Source of the DNA: Acidobacteriaceae bacterium
GTDB lineage: Bacteria; Acidobacteriota; Terriglobia; Terriglobales; Acidobacteriaceae
Assembly: GCA_003165095.1 (NCBI GenBank)
Contig: PLSH01000322.1
Span: 1-11,807, forward strand
Direction of reading: 5' to 3'
Length of the DNA stretch: 11,807 nt
In this document: in pieces, positions 6,607 through 11,807 of the stretch
How the letters are laid out: each line of letters opens with the position of its first letter
Position numbering within the stretch: the stretch's first letter is position 1
Notes under the pieces: generated by a model
The model's input: only the letters and a program-made list of their open reading frames with translations
Told to the model about the DNA's origin: nothing
Database searches by the model: none
Position numbers and translations under genes: made by a program

Positions 6607-7519
6607 GGTGCGTTAACTCACGGAAAAGATTGAAGCGCTCGTCGATCTCCTGGCGGGTGAGCTGCTGAAGCCGCTCGGTGCCAAACCGCTCCACCGTAAA
6701 CGAGCCCATCACGCTGCCGTAAAACATGGCGCGACGCAAACTGGCGGGGGTGAGATCGCTCTGCGAAGCCAGGTATCCGAAAAAGCCGCCCGCAAAACTG
6801 TCGCCCGCGCCGGTCGGATCCACTACTTCTTCGAGAGGGAAAGCGGGGACCTTGAAGGTTTTCGAAGCCACATGGCCGGCATTGCCGTGGAAGAGCGTCG
6901 CGCCGTACTCGCCGTGTTTCACGACCAGGAATCGCGGTCCAAGGCCCATGACTGCCCGCGCGGCCTGGACGAGGTTATTGTTACCGGCGATCATGCGCGT
7001 CTCGGTGTCGTTGATCAAGAGGACGTCAAGGCCCTTGAGCACATCGAGCAGCGCGGCGCGATGGTCCTTGATCCAGTAATTCATGGTGTCGCCGGCGACG
7101 AGTTTCACATCCGGCATCTGTTCGCGCACGCGCTTTTGCAGCACCGGATCGATGTTGGCCAGAAACAGGAACTCGGAATCGCGGTAGGCTTCTGGAATCT
7201 TGGGCTCAAACGCCGCAAACACATTCAGCTCGGTGGTGCGCGTCCTGGCCTCGTTGAGATTCTCAAGATACGATCCCTCCCAGAAGAAGCTCTTGCCCGC
7301 TGTATGTTCAATGCCGCGCGTATCGATATTGCGCGCATTGAAGACCTCTTGCTGCTTGCGGCCAAAGTCCTCGCCAACGACGGCGATGACTCTCACATCG
7401 GTGAAGTAACTTGCGGCGAGCGAGAAGTAAGTCGCCGCTCCTCCCAGGCAACGCTCACGCTTGCCTGCCGGTGTTTCAATTGTGTCGTATGCCACGCTGC
7501 CGACTACGGTGATTGCCAT
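6599..7519 (-). CDS. PfkB-family sugar/nucleoside kinase
   Basis: 306-aa ribokinase-fold kinase that transfers phosphate from ATP to a sugar or nucleoside hydroxyl. The N-terminal substrate region has GSVAYDTIETPAG (7-19) and the GG pair at 26-27. The Mg/phosphate NXXE motif appears as NDTE (170-173), followed by KHGEYGA (201-207). The PfkB signature is VDPTGAGDSFAGGFF (233-247), with Asp240 as catalytic base. The ATG at 7519 has AGAGG seven bases upstream. It begins 63 bp after the mtnP stop and its end overlaps the glycosyltransferase start. The mtnP neighbour makes a nucleoside or ribose-derivative substrate attractive (for example adenosine), but the sequence does not fix it. Because MtnP already yields methylthioribose-1-phosphate, a methylthioribose kinase role is less likely. 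Confidence 0.85.
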   Translation of the reverse strand: MAITVVGSVAYDTIETPAGKRERCLGGAATYFSLAASYFTDVRVIAVVGEDFGRKQQEVFNARNIDTRGIEHTAGKSFFWEGSYLENLNEARTRTTELNVFAAFEPKIPEAYRDSEFLFLANIDPVLQKRVREQMPDVKLVAGDTMNYWIKDHRAALLDVLKGLDVLLINDTETRMIAGNNNLVQAARAVMGLGPRFLVVKHGEYGATLFHGNAGHVASKTFKVPAFPLEEVVDPTGAGDSFAGGFFGYLASQSDLTPASLRRAMFYGSVMGSFTVERFGTERLQQLTRQEIDERFNLFRELTHLD

Positions 7520-7582
7520 TGAACATCCTCTCTAACTTGCCGGCTTGCTCGCCTGTTAACTCCGCTGACCCTTCTGACTTCG

Positions 7583-8449
7583 CTACCAGCCAAGATACTT
7601 TCCAAACAGCAGATTCAACCGCTCCTTCACTGTTTCAGGAATTGCATCCGGCTGCGTAAGCACCGCGTACTTCGCCGCCGTGCCACATGCGCAGCCGCGT
7701 TGGCTCGGCATCGCCGCAACGGCGGCCTTCACCACCTTGCAGGCATTCTCCGCGTTCTGGTGCAACACGGCCACAATCTCCTCGATGGTCACCGCATCGT
7801 GCCCTTCGCGCCAGCAGTCGTAGTCGGTGACCATGGCTACGGTGGCGTAGCAGATCTCGGCCTCGCGGGCCAGCTTGGCCTCCTGCAGGTTGGTCATGCC
7901 GATGACGTCCGCGCCCCAACTGCGATAGAGGTGTGACTCGGCCTTGGTGGAGAATTGCGGCCCTTCCATGCACACGTACGTGCCCCTCAGCTTGCCCACC
8001 ACGCCCACCGTTGCGCATGCCTCGGCCGCAGCCTTGGCCACCGTGGCACATACCGGATCGCCAAACGCAACGTGGCCCACAATTCCCTCGCCAAAAAACG
8101 TTGACACGCGATGAAAGGTCCGATCGATGAACTGGTCGGGAATCACAAAGTCCGTCGGCTTGTGCTCTTCCTTCAGCGACCCGACCGCCGACACTGACAC
8201 GATCCGCTCCACGCCGAGTTTCTTGAACGCATAGATGTTGGCGCGGAAGTTCAGCTCCGAGGGCAAAAGGCGATGACCGCGCCCATGCCGCGCCAGAAAC
8301 GCCACCTTGCGCCCCTCGAGCTCGCCCAGCACAAACACGTCTGAGGGTTCGCCGAAGGGCGTTTCCACCCGCTCTTCATGCACGTTGGTAAATCCGGGCA
8401 TCGAGTACAGCCCGCTGCCTCCGATAATGCCGATTTCCGCTTCAGACAA
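7583..8449 (-). CDS. mtnP: S-methyl-5'-thioadenosine phosphorylase
   Basis: 288-aa cytoplasmic phosphorylase that splits 5'-methylthioadenosine with phosphate into adenine and 5-methylthioribose-1-phosphate, feeding methionine and adenine salvage. Motifs are IGIIGGSGLY (6-15, phosphate loop), RHGRGH (54-59), SAVGSL (87-92), MEGPQFST (161-168), GMTNLQEAKLARE (184-196) and TDYDCW (208-213). The two Asp residues of TDYDCW are those that select 6-aminopurines in human MTAP, favouring MtnP over inosine/guanosine phosphorylase. I place the start at the TTG at 8449 because AAGGAG lies seven bases upstream and the protein then begins directly before the IGIIGGSG strand. An upstream TTG at 8491 would add 14 residues of no family character. 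This is the first gene of the long leftward run. Confidence 0.93.
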   Translation of the reverse strand: MSEAEIGIIGGSGLYSMPGFTNVHEERVETPFGEPSDVFVLGELEGRKVAFLARHGRGHRLLPSELNFRANIYAFKKLGVERIVSVSAVGSLKEEHKPTDFVIPDQFIDRTFHRVSTFFGEGIVGHVAFGDPVCATVAKAAAEACATVGVVGKLRGTYVCMEGPQFSTKAESHLYRSWGADVIGMTNLQEAKLAREAEICYATVAMVTDYDCWREGHDAVTIEEIVAVLHQNAENACKVVKAAVAAMPSQRGCACGTAAKYAVLTQPDAIPETVKERLNLLFGKYLGW

Positions 8450-8456
8450 TTTCCCG

Positions 8457-8462
8457 CTCCTT
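8457..8462 (-). promoter_or_regulatory. Ribosome binding site that decides the mtnP TTG start
   Basis: AAGGAG on the minus strand with a 7-base spacer to TTG at 8449. The alternative in-frame TTG at 8491 has no comparable site, so the shorter 288-aa protein is preferred. Confidence 0.65.
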
Positions 8463-8508
8463 GCCAACGACCGTGACCGCGCTTCGCACAAATGTGTAGT
8501 AACTCAAC

Positions 8509-8514
8509 AGTATA
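8509..8514 (-). promoter_or_regulatory. Candidate -10 box of the mtnP operon promoter
   Basis: The minus strand reads TATACT, five of six matches to TATAAT, about 60 bp upstream of the mtnP start. Seventeen bases further upstream is TTCAGG, a poor -35, so the promoter may depend on an activator or another sigma factor. It would serve the whole mtnP-to-plsC run. This is a reading by eye only. Confidence 0.4.
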
Positions 8515-8553
8515 AAGGTGAGAGTGGGTGCCCTGAAAAAGCGGTGGGGTAAA

Positions 8554-8622
8554 GAACGCGTTCGTTGAATCAACGGCATGCTTGATCCGGCCGGCGCGCC
8601 GTCCTATTCTTGACAGTGTCAA
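8554..8622. promoter_or_regulatory. Cluster of three short palindromes in the divergent intergenic region
   Basis: Three inverted repeats lie between mtnP (leftward) and the small charged ORF (rightward). GAACGCGTTC at 8554-8563 is a perfect 10-bp palindrome. CGTTGA-A-TCAACG at 8563-8575 and TTGACA-G-TGTCAA at 8610-8622 each have perfect 6-bp arms around one base. The last includes TTGACA on both strands, so it could double as a -35 element, but I see no good -10 at the right distance in either direction. They may be binding sites for one or more dimeric regulators. The rest of the 245-bp gap contains the mtnP -10 candidate and a small CGGGA/TCCCG hairpin near 8642-8655. Confidence 0.4.
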
Positions 8623-8694
8623 ATGTCAGAATGAGCGCCGACGGGACCGCTCCCGGCCGATAGATACAGTCTCTCGAATCGACAGGAGAAAGCG

Positions 8695-8823
8695 ATGAGC
8701 GATGGCCGTGAGGAACGCGAGGAACACGAGAAGCGCCGAGAGCAGGAAGAGCGGGAGAATCGCGAGGACCGGCTGAATCGCGACCGGGACGATGCGTGGG
8801 AACCTGAGCGGCCCGATTCCTGA
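8695..8823 (+). CDS. Small highly charged hypothetical protein (42 aa)
   Basis: I do not recognise this protein. The ATG at 8695 follows AGGAG with a 6-base spacer, one of the best ribosome binding sites in the window. The 42 residues are dominated by Glu, Arg and Asp (for example REEREEHEKRREQEERENRE, residues 5-24), ending WEPERPDS. That composition predicts a single charged helix or disordered peptide, with no membrane segment and no cysteine. Third codon positions are about 70% G/C, like the neighbours. It is the only convincing plus-strand gene: divergent from mtnP and convergent with the methyltransferase, with 30 bp between their stops. The strong start signal argues for translation, while the low-complexity sequence makes homology hard to judge. 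Confidence 0.55.
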   Translation: MSDGREEREEHEKRREQEERENREDRLNRDRDDAWEPERPDS

Positions 8824-8853
8824 GGATTAATCTCCGGCGCGGTGTACGGCGCT

Positions 8854-9501
8854 TCATCCGGCTGCCTTGGTTCTGCGCTTCCGGAGCACCCAGGTTGTCA
8901 TGCAGCGATAGTCCTGGACGATGGTTGTCTTCAGCGGATCGACAAGCACTGCGTTGAGTTCCTCCGTTAGCTCCAACAGCATGTTCTCATCGACCAGGAA
9001 CCACCTGGAGCCGTCTCCCACGACAAAAATGTTTCCGCCTACTGGTTCAAAGTGCATGCCGATGCGTGAGCCGAGCCGACAGAAGAGCATCCCGCCGGGC
9101 CGCAACACGCGCCAGAGTTCATCCAAAATTGCGCGGAAATGGCGGTCATCGCGAGCAAAGTGAAGCACAGAACTGCAGATCACCACATCCGCAAACTCAT
9201 TCGGGAATCTCATCTTTTCGATGAGCCCGACTTCAAAGTTTTCCGCCGGCAAGCCCGTCCCGAGCGCAGCAGAAATCTGCCGCACATGTTCGATGCCATC
9301 CGCGTCCGCGTCCACGGCGAATATCTCGCATCTCTCACGCAGCAGATGCACCAGGTTGCGCCCATAGCCGCACCCGGCGTCGAGCACGCGCATACCGGCC
9401 GCAATGTTTCCTCGCAGAATCTGGTCGAATACGTAGATGTCGATCTGTCCGAATTGTTCCTGAACGCTGAGCGCCACATTGTCTCCGGTCCGGTACCGCA
9501 T
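8854..9501 (-). CDS. Class I SAM-dependent methyltransferase
   Basis: 215-aa protein with a Rossmann-type methyltransferase fold. Motif I for S-adenosylmethionine is RVLDAGCGYGRNL (38-50), the acidic end of strand 2 is FAVDADADG (61-69), motif IV lies in DVVICSSVLHF (105-115), and the post-motif is WRVLRPGGMLF (130-140). The N-terminal part, MRYRTGDNVALSVQEQFGQI, precedes the core and may shape substrate binding. The substrate cannot be inferred. I chose the ATG at 9501; an in-frame TTG at 9558 would add 19 residues, but neither start has a convincing ribosome binding site. It is isolated from the tat unit by 159 bp and faces the small plus-strand ORF at its 3' end. Confidence 0.8.
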   Translation of the reverse strand: MRYRTGDNVALSVQEQFGQIDIYVFDQILRGNIAAGMRVLDAGCGYGRNLVHLLRERCEIFAVDADADGIEHVRQISAALGTGLPAENFEVGLIEKMRFPNEFADVVICSSVLHFARDDRHFRAILDELWRVLRPGGMLFCRLGSRIGMHFEPVGGNIFVVGDGSRWFLVDENMLLELTEELNAVLVDPLKTTIVQDYRCMTTWVLRKRRTKAAG

Positions 9502-9546
9502 CCAATTCAGCTCGCCGGTCGCAGCCCACGGCAAGGTGTACGTCTC

Positions 9547-9565
9547 CACCGGCCACAATCCGGTG
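9547..9565. promoter_or_regulatory. Inverted repeat upstream of the methyltransferase
   Basis: CACCGG (9547-9552) and CCGGTG (9560-9565) form perfect 6-bp arms around seven bases, 46 to 64 bp upstream of the preferred methyltransferase ATG. It may be an operator or leader hairpin. If the alternative TTG start at 9558 were used, the repeat would straddle that start codon. Confidence 0.25.
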
Positions 9566-9610
9566 ACGGCAGCTCAACGGAAGGGCGAAGCCGGTGTGAA
9601 GGCATTGAAT

Positions 9611-9635
9611 GAGGGCGTTCTAAGGGAAAGCCCTC
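9611..9635 (-). terminator. Weak hairpin downstream of the tat/cyclotransferase unit
   Basis: GAGGGC (9611-9616) and GCCCTC (9630-9635) can pair with a 13-base loop, about 26 bp beyond the stop of the M28-family gene. There is no following T-run on the minus strand, so it would not be a classical rho-independent terminator. Confidence 0.25.
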
Positions 9636-9660
9636 GATGAAACGCGGTTTGCGACCCGCT

Positions 9661-10566
9661 TCACTGTTGATCGATCAGCCGGATCGTCTCCATGAAAACA
9701 TCTCCGTCGATAGTCAGGCTCCGGGCGCTTATTTTGTCCATCGTGTCCTGGGCGGTGTGGTGATAGCTGTTGTTCGGCCCGTAGTCCAGATCGATTACGT
9801 CGATAGACGGCACGCCGCGCTGAACAAATGGCAGATGGTCGTCTTCTACCGCCATATCCTTCTCAAAAAAGTATCGCTCGTAGCCGAATTTCTTCGCCCC
9901 CTGCCCTACCAGGCTCACCAGCCACGCAGTGGAATTGGTTTCGCGCTGGATGTCGAGATCCTTGTCGCCGATCATGTCGGCCAGAATGAAGGCCTTGATC
10001 TTCCCCAGCGTTCCATCGCGTCCCCATCGTGCCGCCAGGTGCCGGCTGCCATAAGTCGAGTCGGAGTCGGACCAGTTCTGAATGGCCTCTTCGCCGTCAA
10101 AGAACACCAGCCACACCGAGTAGCCGTCCAGTTTCTTACCGTGCGCGGTTTCCTCGCGCAGCCGGTCGGCGATGGCCATCAGCAGTCCGGTAGTCGAAGC
10201 TCCGTCGTTGGCGCCAACAAAGTTAATGTTCCTGAGCGGAAAGTTTGTTTCGTAGTGCGTTCCCAGCACAATTTCGCCGTTCTTTGTACCCGCGAATCGC
10301 ACGATGAAGTTGCGCATCGGCACCGGACCGATTGGCGTATCGGCCGTAAACACGTCTTCTTCCCGCTGGTCGTGCAGAAAGTGGCTGCGCAGAAACTCCT
10401 CAGCCTTCACATGCCCTGGTCCGGTGGGCCAGCGCGGGCCGATGGCTGCAAACTCGCGCGCATATTCGAGCGCCTTCGCCCCATCAAAGTGCTGTGCCTG
10501 CGCGGCAAACGGGAGCCAAAGCATCATCCCTGCCACCAGACTCTTCCAGGAGGTGGACAGATTCAT
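9661..10566 (-). CDS. Exported M28-family protein, animal-type glutaminyl-peptide cyclotransferase-like
   Basis: 301-aa secreted zinc enzyme. Residues 1-24 are a Sec-type signal peptide (hydrophobic 9-22, likely cleavage after AQA, leaving Gln25 first); no twin-arginine motif is present. The M28 metal site is H104 (GTHYE), D121 (GANDGAS), E159/E160 (FFDGEE), D197 (LADMIGD) and H270 (HHTAQD). The stretches FFDGEEAIQNWSDSD, YGSRHLAA and DDHLPFVQRGVP closely match, from memory, animal glutaminyl cyclase, which converts N-terminal Gln to pyroglutamate. In that family single-zinc ligands correspond to D121, E160 and H270, with E159 and D197 catalytic. The human active-site Trp just before the last His is His269 here. 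An aminopeptidase role remains possible. The ATG overlaps the tatC stop (ATGA) and has AGAGG seven bases upstream. Confidence 0.85.
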   Translation of the reverse strand: MNLSTSWKSLVAGMMLWLPFAAQAQHFDGAKALEYAREFAAIGPRWPTGPGHVKAEEFLRSHFLHDQREEDVFTADTPIGPVPMRNFIVRFAGTKNGEIVLGTHYETNFPLRNINFVGANDGASTTGLLMAIADRLREETAHGKKLDGYSVWLVFFDGEEAIQNWSDSDSTYGSRHLAARWGRDGTLGKIKAFILADMIGDKDLDIQRETNSTAWLVSLVGQGAKKFGYERYFFEKDMAVEDDHLPFVQRGVPSIDVIDLDYGPNNSYHHTAQDTMDKISARSLTIDGDVFMETIRLIDQQ

Positions 10567-11354
10567 GACTTGGCCTCTTTGGCTTTCCTCCGCGAAGGAT
10601 GCACCCACCAGGCCACGCCGATGCCGACCAGGTAAAGTGCCAGCATCGGAATCGCGTAAATGCACATGGTGCCCGGATCGGGGCTGGGGCAGATAATGGC
10701 GGCAACCAGAAACACGGCCAGAATAGCGTAGCGGATGTTCTTCCACAGAAATCGCGGGCTCACGATTCCGAACATGGCCAGAAAGAAAATGAGGATGGGT
10801 AATTCGAAACTGACCCCAAGGCCCAGGATGATCGACAGGAAGAAGCCGGTGTAATCCTCGATGCTGATCATGGGCGTGAAGTTGTGCCCGAACTTCACAA
10901 TCAGGATCTCGATGGCCGCGGGCAGAACGAAGAAGTAGCCAAAGCTCGCGCCGGTGAGGAACAGACCGATGGTGGCCGCCATGAACGGCACCACAAACCG
11001 CCGCTCCTTCTGGTAAAGCCCCGGCGCGATAAATAGCCACACCTGATAGAGAATGAAGGGCGAGGCAAGGATCGCGCCCGCCGTCAGCGCAGCCTGCAGG
11101 TCCAGGTTAAGCGCATCCATGGGATGCGTAAACATCAGCGTTTTATTGATATGGACCAGCGGGGCTTGAAACAGCTCAACGATGCGGTCGCGAAAGAACC
11201 AGCAGACGAAGAAACCCACAGCCAGATAGATGGCCGAATGCACAATGCGCTTGCGCAGTTCATCGAGGTGCTCCATCAGGCTCATGCCGGGGAGCTCCGC
11301 GCGCTCGGACACCGCTTGGCGCGCCTTGCCGATTGCGTCTGCCGGGTCAACCAT
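10563..11354 (-). CDS. tatC: Twin-arginine translocase subunit TatC
   Basis: 263-aa polytopic inner-membrane protein that, with TatB, recognises the twin-arginine signal peptide of folded export substrates. Conserved features are MEHLDELRKRI (27-37) at the cytoplasmic N-terminus, SPFILYQVWLFIAPGLYQKERR (split over 98-119; Glu117 matches the conserved loop Glu of E. coli TatC), FGYFFVLPAAIE (138-149), SFELPIL (182-188), and IRYAILAVFLVAAIICPSPD (207-226). Six membrane helices fit about 40-54, 88-110, 121-145, 169-192, 206-222 and 230-250. The N-terminal extension of about 24 residues and the Lys/Arg-rich tail are unremarkable. Its ATG overlaps the TatB-like stop by 8 nt and its stop overlaps the next gene as ATGA, so all three are probably translationally coupled. 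Confidence 0.95.
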   Translation of the reverse strand: MVDPADAIGKARQAVSERAELPGMSLMEHLDELRKRIVHSAIYLAVGFFVCWFFRDRIVELFQAPLVHINKTLMFTHPMDALNLDLQAALTAGAILASPFILYQVWLFIAPGLYQKERRFVVPFMAATIGLFLTGASFGYFFVLPAAIEILIVKFGHNFTPMISIEDYTGFFLSIILGLGVSFELPILIFFLAMFGIVSPRFLWKNIRYAILAVFLVAAIICPSPDPGTMCIYAIPMLALYLVGIGVAWWVHPSRRKAKEAKS

Positions 11355-11807
11355 TGTGGGCCGCTTGCTCCGTCACCGCGCTGCTCTCTTCGGCCGAGGG
11401 GGCCTGCTCTGCGGGAACTTCCCCGGCTACCGCCGGCAGTGTGGATTCCACCTCGCAGCTCACGCTTCCCGGCCGATCCGCCGTGATCGTCTCTCCAATG
11501 GAAGGCGGAAGAATCCGCGGGGAACTCTCCTCGGGCGGAGTTTCTGGCGCGCTCAGTCCGGAAGCTGTCGGCCGGGGTTGCATTCCGTATGGATAAGGGC
11601 CTTCGCTCGGAGCCGCGGTTGTTCCGGATTCCGATTCCGCCGCCGGGGAGACCGCCCCAGCTTCCGCGCCAGGCGTCGCCGGTGCTGCCAAAGCCCGCTG
11701 CCGTTCGGCCTCTTCGCGCTTCCGCCGGTCAGCCTCTTCTGAGTTCCGCAGTTCCTCTTCCATCTGGAACTTGAAGTCGTTTGAGGCTTTGCGGACTTCG
11801 TACATGA
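11347..11807 (-). CDS. tatB: TatA/TatB-family translocase subunit, C-terminal part (5' end outside window)
   Basis: Only the C-terminal part is present; the frame runs off the right edge, so the membrane helix is not visible. The first visible residues, MYEVRKASNDFKFQMEEELRN (11805 downwards), fit the amphipathic helix after the Tat membrane segment; that ATG is internal, not the start. A charged helix (EEADRRKREEAERQR) and about 110 residues rich in Pro, Ala, Ser and Glu follow, ending AVTEQAAHNG. The 8-nt overlap with tatC supports TatB over TatA. The long low-complexity tail, with sequences such as YPYGMQPRP, is likely disordered and cytoplasmic. TatB would form the signal-peptide receptor with TatC. 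Confidence 0.75.
   Translation of the reverse strand, partial: MYEVRKASNDFKFQMEEELRNSEEADRRKREEAERQRALAAPATPGAEAGAVSPAAESESGTTAAPSEGPYPYGMQPRPTASGLSAPETPPEESSPRILPPSIGETITADRPGSVSCEVESTLPAVAGEVPAEQAPSAEESSAVTEQAAHNG

Noticed and set aside
8450..8491. Upstream TTG start for mtnP at 8491
   Set aside because: It has no ribosome binding site; AAGGAG sits correctly for the TTG at 8449, and MtnP proteins normally begin near the IGIIGGSG strand.
8450..8694. SAM or other riboswitch upstream of mtnP
   Set aside because: The leader from the candidate promoter is only about 50 bases and shows no multi-helix SAM-box pattern or terminator hairpin.
9637..10635. 332-codon plus-strand frame opposite the cyclotransferase-like gene
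   Set aside because: Shadow of a gene with full metal-site motifs and a signal peptide on the minus strand.
9661..11040. Extended 459-codon version of the M28-family frame
   Set aside because: The first 158 codons lie antiphase within tatC and read as Arg/His-rich nonsense. The signal peptide and the ATGA overlap mark the real start at 10566.
1..11807. Mobile element, CRISPR array or defence system
   Set aside because: No transposase, integrase, nuclease or regular spaced repeats are seen; all major genes are housekeeping or envelope functions.

Overview
The window comes from a GC-rich bacterial chromosome with a diaminopimelate-type, Gram-negative-like cell wall. Gene content and style (a tatB with a long Pro/Ala/Glu-rich tail next to tatC, an animal-type glutaminyl cyclase-like protein, frequent TTG starts, a heptamer intergenic repeat) fit Acidobacteriota, probably class Terriglobia. 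That placement rests on recollection, not on a search. I see no rRNA, tRNA, CRISPR, IS element or prophage gene. Almost all coding is on the minus strand, so the genes are best read from high to low coordinates.

Right block (11807 to 9661, minus): the 3' part of a tatB-like gene, tatC, and an exported M28-family protein that closely resembles animal-type glutaminyl-peptide cyclotransferase. The three reading frames overlap (8 nt, then ATGA), so they form one translationally coupled unit.

Middle (9660 to 8450): a class I SAM-dependent methyltransferase (minus), a 42-codon highly charged ORF on the plus strand with a strong ribosome binding site, and a divergent regulatory gap. The gap holds three short palindromes and a plausible promoter -10 box for mtnP.

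Left block (8449 to 29, minus): a long co-directional run of mtnP (methylthioadenosine phosphorylase), a PfkB-family kinase, a GT39-like membrane glycosyltransferase, a possible 41-codon ORF, a dapF homologue, ldcA (LD-carboxypeptidase), mpl (murein tripeptide ligase) and two tandem plsC-like acyltransferases. The core dapF-ldcA-mpl set is a coherent peptidoglycan stem-peptide module. LdcA trims recycled tetrapeptide to tripeptide, Mpl reattaches tripeptide to UDP-MurNAc, and a DapF-fold protein heads the set. The first gene pair concerns methylthioadenosine/nucleoside salvage, and the last pair concerns membrane phospholipid synthesis.

The most striking observation is that the DapF homologue has serine at both positions where DAP epimerases carry their two catalytic cysteines, while the substrate-contacting Asn, Glu and Arg residues are kept. 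Other points of interest are the glutaminyl-cyclase-like gene coupled to tatBC, the charged mini-ORF, the palindrome cluster, the possible mini-ORF ending in a TTGA overlap with dapF, and the heptamer repeat before mpl.
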